DNA of 44,683 nt from an uncultured Pseudomonadota bacterium (GTDB lineage: Bacteria; Pseudomonadota; Gammaproteobacteria; Burkholderiales; Rhodocyclaceae), in the NCBI GenBank assembly GCA_946479855.1, contig CAMLHL010000016.1, positions 1 through 44,683 on the forward strand, written 5' to 3'. Numbering within the stretch: the stretch's first letter is position 1; every line of letters begins with the position of its first letter. The translations under genes were made by a program, and so were the position numbers. Shown piece after piece: positions 8,804 to 17,642 of the stretch. The notes under the pieces are model-generated. The model was not told the origin of the DNA. It saw nothing but the letters and a program-made list of their open reading frames with translations, and ran no database searches.

Positions 8804-9947
8804 ATGACTGCCGATTCTCCCTTCCGTACCGGCCATTCGCGGGCCAGCGATGCGCGGCAGGCCGCCCGGGAATTTCACGCCGGCGTCGATCAGCCCGAGA
8901 TGTCGATGGTCATTTTTTTCTGCTCCAGCGACTATGACCTCGACGCCCTGGGCGACGAACTGAAGCGGCTGTTTGGCAAGGTGCCCCTGATCGGCTGCAC
9001 GACCGCCGGCGAAATCGGCCCCGCCGGTTACCGGACCCAGAGCCTGTCCGGCGTCAGTTTCGCGGCCGGCGCCGGGGCGGCCGTCGCGGGCTGTCTCCCC
9101 GATCTGCAGCATTTCGATCCGGCCCAGGGCCAGGCGTTTGTGCAAGGACTCCTGCACCAGCTGGACCAGCATGTGGCGAAAGGCTCCCGGGCCTTTGCCC
9201 TGCTCCTGATCGACGGCCTGTCGGTACGCGAGGAGCAGGTCGTCCGGGTGCTGCAGGGCGCGCTGGGCAGCATCCACCTGTGCGGCGGCTCGGCTGGCGA
9301 CGATCTGAAATTTTCCAGCACCCAGGTGTTCCACGACGGCGCCTTTCGCGACAATAGCGCCGTCTTGCTGCTGGTCAGCACGATGCTGCCGATTCGTATT
9401 TTCAAAACCCAGCATTTTGTCAGCGAAAACGAACGGCTGGTCGTCACCGAGGCCGATGCCACCCGGCGTATCGTCAAGGAAATCAACGGTCTGCCGGCGG
9501 CCGAGGAATATGCGCGGGTGCTAGGCGTCTCGGTTCAGGATCTGACGCCCGATCATTTTGCCGCCACCCCCGTGGTGGTGGTCCTTGACGGGACCGATTA
9601 CGTCCGGGCAATCCAGAAGGCCAATCCGGACGGCACGCTGGCCTTCTATTGCGCCATCGAGGAAGGGCTGGTTCTGCGCGTGGCGCGCGGTGGCGATATC
9701 TACGCCAACCTGGAGCAGACTTTCGACAATCTCCGCCAGGAAATCGGTCCGCCGGTGCTCACCCTTGGCTGCGACTGCATTCTGCGCAATCTGGAATTCA
9801 CGCAGAAACACCTCAAGGACAAGGTGGGCGAACTGTTCCTGCGTAACAACACGGTCGGCTTCAGCACCTACGGCGAGCAATTCGGCGGCGTCCACGTCAA
9901 CCAGACCTTCACTGGCATCGCCATCGGTGGGGCGCCCGAGGATAAAC

Positions 9948-9955
<8 letters not shown>
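8804..9955 (+). CDS. FIST-domain sensor protein, NosP-like
   Basis: A 383-residue soluble protein with FIST_N (about 30-220) and FIST_C (about 235-370) regions. Seen: MVIFFCSSDYDLDALGDELK, LIGCTTAGEIGPAGYRTQSLSGVSFA, LLIDGLSVREEQVVRVLQ, LCGGSAGDDLKFSSTQVFHDGAF, and a C-terminal LGCDCILRNLEF...VGFSTYGEQFGGVHVNQTFTGIAI. FIST proteins of this layout encoded with a histidine kinase include the haem-binding nitric oxide sensor NosP, which controls its kinase NahK. Here the kinase gene overlaps by 8 bp, which supports that reading. The haem ligand cannot be fixed from sequence alone; binding a small molecule other than NO is possible. GGAG lies before the ATG. Confidence 0.85.
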
Positions 9956-11054
<1,099 letters not shown>

Positions 11055-11083
11055 GGCGGGTTGCCGGGCCGAGATGCCGTACT

Positions 11084-11125
11084 GCTGCGGTCGACGGTGA
11101 AAAAGGGCTAAAACCGGCATGCCGG
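11084..11125 (-). repeat. GTCGACCGYAGC intergenic element, copy 2 (likely terminator)
   Basis: Read on the minus strand: hairpin ACCGGC-AT-GCCGGT (11112-11125), 24 bp after the DUF1232 stop, a T-rich stretch TTTAGCCCTTTTTC, then GTCGACCGCAGC (11084-11095). Nearly the same order and spacing as copy 1, and both share CCGGCAT...GCCGG as the hairpin. It lies between convergent genes and fits a terminator for the DUF1232 gene. Confidence 0.7.
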
Positions 11126-11149
11126 TTGCGATGGCCGTTCCGCTTGCCG

Positions 11150-11545
11150 CTAGGAATGCTGGCCGATCGTCCACCAGGCATACAACCATCGTCCGCAGAG
11201 CAGGGCCAGGATGATCCAGAGCCCGACCACGGTCACGGCGGCGCCGCGGCTGACCGGTCTTTCAGTCGCCAGCGCGGCTTTTTCGCGGGCGGCGGCGATC
11301 ACTTCCGGTGGGGTCAGGCGGACCACCAGAATGATGCCGAGCGGCAACAGCAACAGGTCGTCGAGATAGCCGATGACCGGAATGAAATCCGGGATCAGGT
11401 CGATCGGACTCAGCGCGTAAGCCGCCACCAGCAGGGCCAGCAGACGAACGAGCAGCGGCGTGCGCGGATCGCGGGCAGCAAAATAGACCGTCAGGGTATT
11501 TTGCTTGATCTGGCGGGCCCAGTTTTTCAGGGTGCTCGATGACAT
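11150..11545 (-). CDS. YkvA family protein (DUF1232)
   Basis: A 131-residue membrane protein. The DUF1232 core is clear: PLLVRLLALLVAAYALSPIDLIPDFIPVIGYLDDLLLLPLGI at 30-72, where SPIDLIPDFIP is the diagnostic loop between two helices. A third helix near the C-terminus (VTVVGLWIILALLCGRWLYAWW) is an addition. Function unknown in this family. The gene is convergent with the kinase and its end is followed by copy 2 of the intergenic element. Confidence 0.9.
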   Translation of the reverse strand: MSSSTLKNWARQIKQNTLTVYFAARDPRTPLLVRLLALLVAAYALSPIDLIPDFIPVIGYLDDLLLLPLGIILVVRLTPPEVIAAAREKAALATERPVSRGAAVTVVGLWIILALLCGRWLYAWWTIGQHS

Positions 11546-11730
11546 GGTGGCTCGGTGTTAGGCAGTATTGGCCGGTATTTTATCGTTGTCGCCCAGGCTT
11601 GCCAGCCTGCGTTCGCTCAGGGCGGCATGCTCCGCTGCCGGTTGCGCGTGGCGGGCCAGCACGCCGGGCGGCCCGGATGCTGGCAAAATGGGCGAACGCA
11701 AATCGCTGTCGTCCTGCCAAGGAGGGGCCG

Positions 11731-12090
11731 ATGACCCAGGAAGAAATCGCCCGCGTGGCGCATGAAGTCAATCGTGCCTATTGTGAAGCGCTCGGCGATT
11801 ACAGCCAGCCACGCTGGGAAGAGGCGCCCCCCTGGCAGCGGGAAAGCGCGCTGCATGTCGTCGCGCTGCACCTGGCCGATCCCGACGCCGGTCCGCAGGC
11901 CAGCCATCAGGCCTGGATGGCACAGAAGCTGGCCGACGGCTGGAAGTGCGGCGCGGTGAAAAACCCGGCCGCCAAGGAACATCCCTGCCTGGTGCCTTTC
12001 GAGCAATTGCCGCTCGAACAGCGGGTCAAGGACTATCTGTTCCGCGGGGTCGTCAGGGCGCTGGCCACCTGCCGCCGGGCGTCCGGCTAG
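11731..12090 (+). CDS. RyR domain protein
   Basis: A 119-residue protein that is one ryanodine-receptor Ryr domain: IARVAHEVNRAYCEALGDYSQPRWEEAPPWQRESAL near the N-terminus, then LADPDAGPQASHQAWMAQKLADGWKCGAVKNPAAKEHPCLVPFEQLPLEQRVKDYLFRGVV. Bacterial copies occur in phages, plasmids and chromosomes; comparative work has linked the fold to nucleotide-derived signals in conflict systems. GGAGG lies 5 bp before the ATG at 11731. Its end overlaps the end of the convergent TIR gene by 4 bp. A functional link to TIR is an inference from that adjacency. Confidence 0.88.
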   Translation: MTQEEIARVAHEVNRAYCEALGDYSQPRWEEAPPWQRESALHVVALHLADPDAGPQASHQAWMAQKLADGWKCGAVKNPAAKEHPCLVPFEQLPLEQRVKDYLFRGVVRALATCRRASG

Positions 12091-12734
12091 GCCTTTTTTC
12101 GACGCTGGCGCCACCACAGCGCGATCTCGATGCTGAAATAGCCTGCCAGCAGGGCGAGCACTAGGCCGCGCGCCAGCGCCAGTTGATTGATGGCATCCGG
12201 GGCGAGGGCGCCAATGGCATACTTGGCGGCGATCAGCGCCGCCGGCAGGGCGACCAGGGCGCGTAGCGCGACAGGCCGCCAGGCATAGGGCCGGCCGATG
12301 GCGTCGGCGAGGCGGCCGCAGTCCATCGCCCAGGCTTCCTCGCGCAGGCTGACCGCCTGATGGGCGAGGAGGGGACGCAGGTCTTCCGGCAAGGCATCGG
12401 CGCCCGGCAGTTCGGCACCCTGCAGCAAGACGGGGATGAGCGTCTTGCCGAGGCGAAGGGCGGTGGCGATCTCGATCCGCACGAAATCGGGTGCCGGCTG
12501 GTGCTGGCGGGCGGTCAGTTCGGCCAGCCAGCGCTTGCCGATAAGGACGAGAACGGCGTGCGTGCCGGCCAGTTCCCGCGTCAGCACCCGTTCGAAATCC
12601 TCGCCGGGCTGGATGTCGTCAGTATCGCGAAAGACGCAGCGAGCGCCCAGCAGGTTTTCCAGCGAGTCGGCCAGGCGGCCGGCCTCGCCGGTCGTGTCGC
12701 TGCGCCGATAGCTGATGAACAGCGGATTGGTCAT
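12087..12734 (-). CDS. TIR domain protein with two C-terminal membrane helices
   Basis: A 215-residue protein. Residues 1-140 form a bacterial TIR domain: LFISYRRSDTTGEAGRL at 5-21, CVFRDTDDIQPGEDFERVL at 33-51, VLVLIGKRWL at 61-70, DFVRIEIATALRLGKTLIPVLL at 83-104. Glu88 lies near where TIR NADases carry their catalytic glutamate, so NAD cleavage is possible. Residues about 155-176 and 186-206 are membrane helices, placing the TIR domain at the inner membrane facing the cytoplasm. It lies 24 bp downstream of a lipoprotein gene on the same strand, probably one transcript. Defence and signalling roles are both open. Confidence 0.87.
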   Translation of the reverse strand: MTNPLFISYRRSDTTGEAGRLADSLENLLGARCVFRDTDDIQPGEDFERVLTRELAGTHAVLVLIGKRWLAELTARQHQPAPDFVRIEIATALRLGKTLIPVLLQGAELPGADALPEDLRPLLAHQAVSLREEAWAMDCGRLADAIGRPYAWRPVALRALVALPAALIAAKYAIGALAPDAINQLALARGLVLALLAGYFSIEIALWWRQRRKKA

Positions 12735-12758
12735 GGCTTTCCCGGGTTCCGGAGCGTT

Positions 12759-13694
12759 TTACAGGATGCTCAAGGGTTCCCAGAGGCCACCCCGGTCGAG
12801 ATGCATCTCCCCAGAAATTTCGCTGGGCAGTATCGTTTCGGCCGGCTCCGAGCTGACCTTCCGGAATTCGTAGATCAGGGCATGGGCGCGGTAGTCGTCG
12901 CCATACGGCAGGTTGCCGATAAATGCCGGCAGCGAGGCCGCGCCGCTGCCAGCCCAGGCCATGATCTGGTCTTCGCTGGGGGGTGTCGTCGATACGGCCC
13001 ACGGCGCGTCGGTGACGACGAAGACGATCACCCGATAGAGCCCGGCCGGCGCATGGGCCAGGGCCTCGATAAAGGCGAGCAGGGTCAGGTTGCCGACCCG
13101 CGGCGGTCCGACTTTCCAGCGGTCGTCGCCAGGCATCGGTGTGCCGTCGGGATGAATCTGCTCGAGCTGGGTGGCCAGTGCGAAACCGTGCGGCACTTCG
13201 TAATAGCTGCGCTGCGCGTAGCCGGCCAGTTTAAGCGCCTTTTCGAACTTGTCGGCGACACCGGCCAGGGTCGGCGCCGGGCCGGTGCGCAGCCACTTGT
13301 CGGGAATCGCCTGCTGGGCCGAAGCCTTGGGCGGCGGCCAGCTGAAGCGGGGAATCAAACGCGGCGCCTCGCCGGCCACCGGGCCTGCGCCGGCGGCCGG
13401 GGGGCGGGCGCTGAATTTCGGTGATTTCACGCCGTCTCTCGGCACCGGTTTGGGGGTTGCCGGCGGGGCCTCGACCGGCGGCGGTGCCGGCTCGGGAGAC
13501 GCCGGCTCGGGCGCCGCCGCCGCGCTGCTGGCCGGTGGCGCGGCGCTGGCTGGCGGCGCCTCCGCTCCGGCCGAAGCTGCTTCGGGGGCGCGGCCTGGCT
13601 GGCAGGCGGTCAGGCAGCCCAGCGCAAGGAGGACGGAAAGCAGCCGCCACGGTCTGCGGCGGCCTGGCGCGGAGGGGGAAAACAGGCTGGGCAT
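12759..13694 (-). CDS. Proline/alanine-rich lipoprotein of unknown function, paired with the TIR gene
   Basis: 311 residues. Start at the ATG 13692-13694 with GGAGGCAGCC before it. N-terminus: RRRPWRLLSVLLALGCLTAC, a signal peptide with a lipobox (LTAC), so a lipoprotein. Residues about 20-130 are a low-complexity Ala/Pro/Glu linker. The C-terminal 180 residues look folded: AGVADKFEKALKLAGYAQRSYYEVPHGFALATQLEQI, VGNLTLLAFIEALAHAPAGLYRVIVFVVTDAPW, then YEFRKVSSEPAETILPSEISGEMHLDRGGLWEPL at the end. I do not recognise this domain. Its placement just before the TIR gene suggests an envelope-sensing partner. Confidence 0.75.
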   Translation of the reverse strand: MPSLFSPSAPGRRRPWRLLSVLLALGCLTACQPGRAPEAASAGAEAPPASAAPPASSAAAAPEPASPEPAPPPVEAPPATPKPVPRDGVKSPKFSARPPAAGAGPVAGEAPRLIPRFSWPPPKASAQQAIPDKWLRTGPAPTLAGVADKFEKALKLAGYAQRSYYEVPHGFALATQLEQIHPDGTPMPGDDRWKVGPPRVGNLTLLAFIEALAHAPAGLYRVIVFVVTDAPWAVSTTPPSEDQIMAWAGSGAASLPAFIGNLPYGDDYRAHALIYEFRKVSSEPAETILPSEISGEMHLDRGGLWEPLSIL

Positions 13695-13852
13695 GGCTGC
13701 CTCCGAGAGATCAAACGACACCGGCGAGACGGCCGGTTTGTCAGCAAACTCGTCCCCCTTAATCGGGGCCTTGATCCTCAGACTAGGAGCTTTTTGACCG
13801 GGAGGCAAGGATGGCGATGGCATGGTGTGGCCCGGCCGGTGGCGAAATCGAA

Positions 13853-13866
13853 GGCGCCGCGGCGCC
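13853..13866. other. GC-rich inverted repeat after the DUF4359-like gene
   Basis: GGCGCC-GC-GGCGCC, 8 bp past the stop of the gene at 13875 on the minus strand. It lacks a T-run, so it is a weak terminator candidate at best. Confidence 0.35.
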
Positions 13867-13874
13867 CCGGATGT

Positions 13875-14132
13875 TCAGTCCGGCACGAAAACCATGCCGT
13901 AGGCCCCGATCGAGGTCACCTTGTCATTAACCGTGGTGTACGAGGCGATCCCCAGCGAGTGGTAGCGGGAGGCAAAGGAAGTCAGTTGGCCGATGCCGAG
14001 CACTTTTTCCAGCTGGCTGCGTGCCGCAATGGCTTCCTTGATCTTCTCGCGGTGCTTGTCCGGCGACGGGTTGAGGGCGAAGGCCAGCACCAAGGCGACG
14101 GCGGCAACGATCAGCGATACGGGTTTGGGCAT
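13875..14132 (-). CDS. Small exported or membrane-anchored protein, DUF4359-like
   Basis: 85 residues: a single N-terminal hydrophobic segment (VSLIVAAVALVLAFALNPSPDKH), then IKEAIAARSQLEKVLGIGQLTSF and ASRYHSLGIASYTTVNDKVTSIGAYGMVFVPD. The NPS after the helix and the SYTT...IGAYGMVF ending resemble DUF4359 proteins, a small group of unknown function. The resemblance is judged by eye. Upstream on the same strand is the amidohydrolase, 310 bp away, so it probably has its own promoter. Confidence 0.65.
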   Translation of the reverse strand: MPKPVSLIVAAVALVLAFALNPSPDKHREKIKEAIAARSQLEKVLGIGQLTSFASRYHSLGIASYTTVNDKVTSIGAYGMVFVPD

Positions 14133-14443
14133 GGCGGTTCCTCGGTCGAATGGCTGACGGAATGTCTGGCCGGCGGAGGGCCGGGCCAGTGCGTGGCGTC
14201 CATTTTACGCGCTCGGCGCCCGCCGGCAGAAATGAGCCGGTCAGTCTCAAAACAGCGCGGCAGAGGCTGCCGGCGGAGCGTCCTTGGCGGCTTTGCCAGC
14301 GCCGGATCGCGATATTTTCCGAAACGCTGCGGTCGACGCGAAAAAACGGCAAAAATCCAAGGAGCCAGCGCTCCTCGCCAGCGCAAGATCGATTACACAA
14401 GGGCCGCCCGAATGGCCCGGTGGCGATGCCACGTCGAGTCGCC
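14133..14443. other. Intergenic region with element copy 3
   Basis: No coding potential seen in this 311-bp gap. It carries the intergenic element at 14326-14374, a GC-rich inverted repeat near 14170-14185, and presumably the promoter of the DUF4359-like gene on the minus strand, for which I could not pick convincing boxes. Confidence 0.5.
14326..14374 (-). repeat. GTCGACCGYAGC intergenic element, copy 3
   Basis: On the minus strand: hairpin AGGAGC-GCTG-GCTCCT (14359-14374), then TTGGATTTTTGCCGTTTTTT, then GTCGACCGCAGC (14326-14337). It lies about 70 bp past the amidohydrolase stop. The hairpin sequence differs from copies 1 and 2 while the order and the final 12-mer are the same, which argues that structure plus 12-mer are what is kept. 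Confidence 0.65.
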
Positions 14444-15487
14444 TCAGCTACGCCAGGGGGTGCCGGTGATTAGCCGCCAGGCATTGCCATAGGCCACCAA
14501 ATGCCGGGTCCGCTCACTCAGCGCGGCCAGAATAAGCGTCCGCTGGCGATCTATCTGCTGCGGATAGGTCTGCTCCACCGGCGGACGATAGTCGCTGGCC
14601 GACAGGAAACGTTCGGGGTGTTTTTCGATCAATGCCTGCCAGCCATCCGCCAAGCGACCGCCGCTGAACAGCGTGGAATCGTGCGCTCCCGACGGGCCAT
14701 AGACGTTCGTGGGCGCCGGAACGGCAAGATCGAAGTGCAAGCCGGGGAAGCGCCCGATCAGCTGGCCGACATACTCCGGACCGTAGCGTTGCGCCCGATC
14801 CGGGTAGCGAATCATCGCCAGGTGGCACCAGATCACCCGGGCGTTCGGGTACCGTTCGAGCATCGCTTCCAGTGGCGCCAGCAGTCGGTCCTCGATTTCG
14901 TAATGCATCTGGAAGGCAACGCCGAATTCCTCGCTGAGACTGAACAGGGTCTGGCCCGCCGGTCCGGCGAGGTCGATGCTGATATCCCGGGTGTTGTTGC
15001 GGGCCCGCACCTGTTCCGGCGAGGGGTAGTGCCGGAACTCATGTTCGCCCATCAAGACGTAATCCCCCGATTTCAGATCGCTCCTGACCCCCGCCAGAAA
15101 TGCGGCCGGGTCCTGCCACCAGCGCGGAAATTCGCCGCTATTGGTGGTCGGGATGAAATACTCGGGATATTGGCGGTGCAGGTCCAGCGATGGTGCGCTC
15201 GTCGGCACATTGGCGGGGGCGAATGCGATCTGCGCGACATCGAGCTCGTTCATGTATTCGATCATGCGCCTCACGTTCGTCGTGCCTTCGATATAGGTTG
15301 CTTCTATATCGATGATCGGCAGGCGGCCGCGGTCGAGAATCGAGCGAATCCGGCGCTGCCATGCCGCGATGGCTTCCGGCCGTGCCAAACCGCCCCTTGC
15401 TTGGGCAAAGGCTGCGGCAGGCTGCATCGGCGCCGCTAGCGAACAGGTCAATCCGGCTGCGCCGAGCAGAAAAGCACGCCGCTTCAT
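14444..15487 (-). CDS. Tat-exported amidohydrolase-family protein (Amidohydrolase_2 type)
   Basis: 347 residues. N-terminus MKRRAFLLGAAGLTCSLAAP is a twin-arginine signal (RRAFLLG). The rest resembles a TIM-barrel metal-dependent hydrolase of the amidohydrolase_2 group: LPIIDIEATYIEG, IEYMNELDVAQIAFAP, VLMGEHEFRHYPS, LFSLSEEFGVAFQMHYEIEDRL, VIWCHLAMIRYP, LHFDLAVPAPTNVYGP and RFLSASDYRPP. The usual first HxH is replaced by DIEATY, so metal binding may be changed; the later His and Asp positions seem kept. Substrate unknown. It stands alone between mutL and the small DUF4359-like gene. Confidence 0.75.
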   Translation of the reverse strand: MKRRAFLLGAAGLTCSLAAPMQPAAAFAQARGGLARPEAIAAWQRRIRSILDRGRLPIIDIEATYIEGTTNVRRMIEYMNELDVAQIAFAPANVPTSAPSLDLHRQYPEYFIPTTNSGEFPRWWQDPAAFLAGVRSDLKSGDYVLMGEHEFRHYPSPEQVRARNNTRDISIDLAGPAGQTLFSLSEEFGVAFQMHYEIEDRLLAPLEAMLERYPNARVIWCHLAMIRYPDRAQRYGPEYVGQLIGRFPGLHFDLAVPAPTNVYGPSGAHDSTLFSGGRLADGWQALIEKHPERFLSASDYRPPVEQTYPQQIDRQRTLILAALSERTRHLVAYGNAWRLITGTPWRS

Positions 15488-15529
15488 AAATCAAGATTCC
15501 AACCCAGGGATTGGCGTTTGCCACCGGAG

Positions 15530-15558
15530 TTTTCCCCGGCCGGGCCTGCCGGGGAAAA
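15530..15558. terminator. Perfect 11-bp hairpin between mutL and the amidohydrolase gene
   Basis: TTTTCCCCGGC (15530-15540), 7-nt loop, GCCGGGGAAAA (15548-15558). It begins 43 bp past the mutL stop on the minus strand and 43 bp before the amidohydrolase start. There is no T-run after the stem, so it may slow or protect the transcript rather than end it cleanly. Confidence 0.5.
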
Positions 15559-15600
15559 GGCAGGAGCGGATTGCGGGCTACGGAATTCCGGAGGCATGCG

Positions 15601-17451
15601 CTATTGCCCGCGTAGAAACAGCTTGTCCAGTTGCTCCATGCTCAGTTCCGTCCACGTCGGGCGGCCGTGGTTGCACTGGCCGGCGCGTTCGGTTTCTTCC
15701 ATCTGGCGGAGCAGGGCGTTCATTTCCGGCAGCGTCAGCTGGCGACGGGCGCGGACGGCGCCGTGACAGGCCATGGTGGCGAGTAGTTCGTTACGGCGGG
15801 CGGTGGCGAGCTGGCTGATGCCGTGCTCGCGCAGTTCGGCGAGCAGCGATTTGGCCAGCGCGGCCGGGTCGCCGGACTGGAGCAGGGCGGGAACGGCGCG
15901 CACGCCGAGCTGGTTGGGGCCGAGCGGAGCGATCGCGAAACCGAGGTCGGCCAGGGCGTCGGCGTGTTCCTCGACGGCGGCGATGTCGAGCGGGTCGGCG
16001 GCGAAGACGGCCGGGATCAGCAGGGCCTGGGTGGCGATCTGGCGGTGGTCGAAGGCGGTTTTCAGCTTTTCGTAGAGGATGCGTTCGTGCGCCGCGTGCA
16101 TGTCGATCAGGATCAGGCCGCGGGCGTTCTGGGCGAGGATGTAGATGCCGTGCAGCTGGGCCAGCGCGTAGCCGAGCGGCGGGCCGTCGCGGTCGGTGGC
16201 TTCGACCGGCAGGAATTGCGGGGCGACTTCGCCGCGCGGCGCGGGCGACGAGCCGACGCCTTGGGCGGCGCGGGCGAAGGCGAGGTAGGCCGCGGCGGCC
16301 GGTTCGGCGACGCCGAGGCTGGCCTGGTGGCGGAGCGGCGGGGCATATTCGAAATTGGGTTGATTTTGCCGGTCGACCGCGCTCCGCAGGTAGTCCCCTG
16401 GGGGGATCGCACTCGGGTCATCGCCGCTCATCGGGCTGCGCTCGACCAGCGCCGGAGCGGCAGCGGCCTGCACCGGCGCGGCCAGCGTGCGCTGGAGGGC
16501 GTGGAAGACAAACTGGTGCATGGCGCGCGAATCGCGGAAGCGGACCTCGGTCTTGGCCGGGTGCACATTGACGTCGACCAGCGCCGGGTCGATGTTGACG
16601 AACAGGCAGACGGCCGGCTGGCGGCTGCCGTGCAGCACGTCGCGGTAGGCCTCGCGCAGGGCGTGGCTGATGATCTTGTCGCGCACGAAGCGGCCGTTGA
16701 CGAAGACGTACTGGCCGTCCTTGGCGTCGGTGGCGCGGGTCGGGTCGATGGCGAAGCCGGCGATGCCCAGCGTCTCGCTGCCGGCGGCGACCGGGCGGGC
16801 GGCGCCGAGGAAGTCGTCGCCGAGGATGTCGGCGATGCGCCGGGCGCTGTCGGCGGGGGCGAGCTGGAACAGGTTGCGGCCGTTGTGGGTCAGGCTGATC
16901 GCGACATCCGGCCGGGTCAGCGCCAGGCGCTTGACGGCGTCGGCGCAGTGGGCGAACTCGGTGCTTTCCGATTTCAGGAACTTGCGGCGGGCCGGGGTGT
17001 TGAAATAGAGGTCGCGCATCTCGACGACGGTGCCGGCCATCAGGGCGGCCGGTTCCGGTTCGGCGCCCGGTTCGCCGCGCAGCTTCCAGGCATGGGCGGC
17101 GCCGCGTTCGCGGCTGGTGATGCTCAGCCGGGCGACGGAAGCCACCGAGGCCAGCGCCTCGCCGCGAAAGCCCAGGGTGCCGACGCGTTCGAGATCGTCG
17201 AGCGTTGAAATCTTGGAGGTGGCGTGGCGGGTCAGGGCCAGCGCCAGTTCGTCCCGGGCAATGCCGCAGCCGTCGTCGGTGATGCGGATCAGCTTGACGC
17301 CGCCTTCCTCGAGATGGACCTGGATCGCCTTGCTGCCGGCGTCGAGGCTGTTTTCGAGCAGTTCCTTGAGGACGGAAGCGGGTCTTTCGACCACTTCGCC
17401 AGCGGCAATCTGGCTGATCAGCAGGTCGGGGAGGCGGGCGATGGTCGGCAT
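15601..17451 (-). CDS. mutL: DNA mismatch repair protein MutL (endonuclease type)
   Basis: Couples mismatch recognition by MutS to strand removal. 616 residues. N-terminal GHKL ATPase: IAAGEVVERPASVLKELLENSLDAG, ITDDGCGI, HATSKI, LGFRGEAL; then VFVNGRFVRD and NVHPAKTEVRF. After a Pro/Ala-rich linker the C-terminal domain has DMHAAHERILYEK, the DQHA(X)2E(X)4E metal-binding nuclease motif with Met for Gln, plus MACHGAVRARRQL and QCNHGRPTW zinc-site motifs. So it is the nicking type found in bacteria without MutH. ATG at 17449-17451. Confidence 0.97.
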   Translation of the reverse strand: MPTIARLPDLLISQIAAGEVVERPASVLKELLENSLDAGSKAIQVHLEEGGVKLIRITDDGCGIARDELALALTRHATSKISTLDDLERVGTLGFRGEALASVASVARLSITSRERGAAHAWKLRGEPGAEPEPAALMAGTVVEMRDLYFNTPARRKFLKSESTEFAHCADAVKRLALTRPDVAISLTHNGRNLFQLAPADSARRIADILGDDFLGAARPVAAGSETLGIAGFAIDPTRATDAKDGQYVFVNGRFVRDKIISHALREAYRDVLHGSRQPAVCLFVNIDPALVDVNVHPAKTEVRFRDSRAMHQFVFHALQRTLAAPVQAAAAPALVERSPMSGDDPSAIPPGDYLRSAVDRQNQPNFEYAPPLRHQASLGVAEPAAAAYLAFARAAQGVGSSPAPRGEVAPQFLPVEATDRDGPPLGYALAQLHGIYILAQNARGLILIDMHAAHERILYEKLKTAFDHRQIATQALLIPAVFAADPLDIAAVEEHADALADLGFAIAPLGPNQLGVRAVPALLQSGDPAALAKSLLAELREHGISQLATARRNELLATMACHGAVRARRQLTLPEMNALLRQMEETERAGQCNHGRPTWTELSMEQLDKLFLRGQ

Positions 17452-17516
17452 GCCCGGATTATCCCAGATTGCGGCGGCGGGTGTGCTGGTCGGGGTTGCC
17501 GCCGGGGTGGGCGAAA

Positions 17517-17627
17517 GCTGACGGTCGACCGGGTGAAACAGGCAAAAATGAGCATCGCGCTGCGGCTATTGGCGCCATGCATGGCCAGGCGCGGTCGCCC
17601 ACCCGGCCGGTCGAGGACCGGGCGGGC
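17517..17627 (-). repeat. GTCGACCGYAGC intergenic element, copy 4 (degenerate)
   Basis: On the minus strand after the cytochrome stop (17643): a strong hairpin at 17597-17627 (stem GCCCGCCCGG with one mismatch), then further on CATTTTTGCCTGTTTCACCCG and GTCGACCGTCAGC (17517-17529), which has one extra base relative to the consensus. The hairpin is farther from the 12-mer than in the other copies. Confidence 0.5.
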
Positions 17628-17642
17628 GGGCAGCGCGGCGCT

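Noticed and set aside
14501..15439. 312-codon frame opposite the amidohydrolase
   Set aside because: No domain recognisable, mirror composition; the Tat signal and barrel motifs support the minus strand.
15823..17208. Long open frame (461 codons) opposite mutL
   Set aside because: A mirror frame of a GC-rich gene; its protein is a low-complexity Gly/Ala/Asp/Arg mix and mutL on the other strand is unmistakable.
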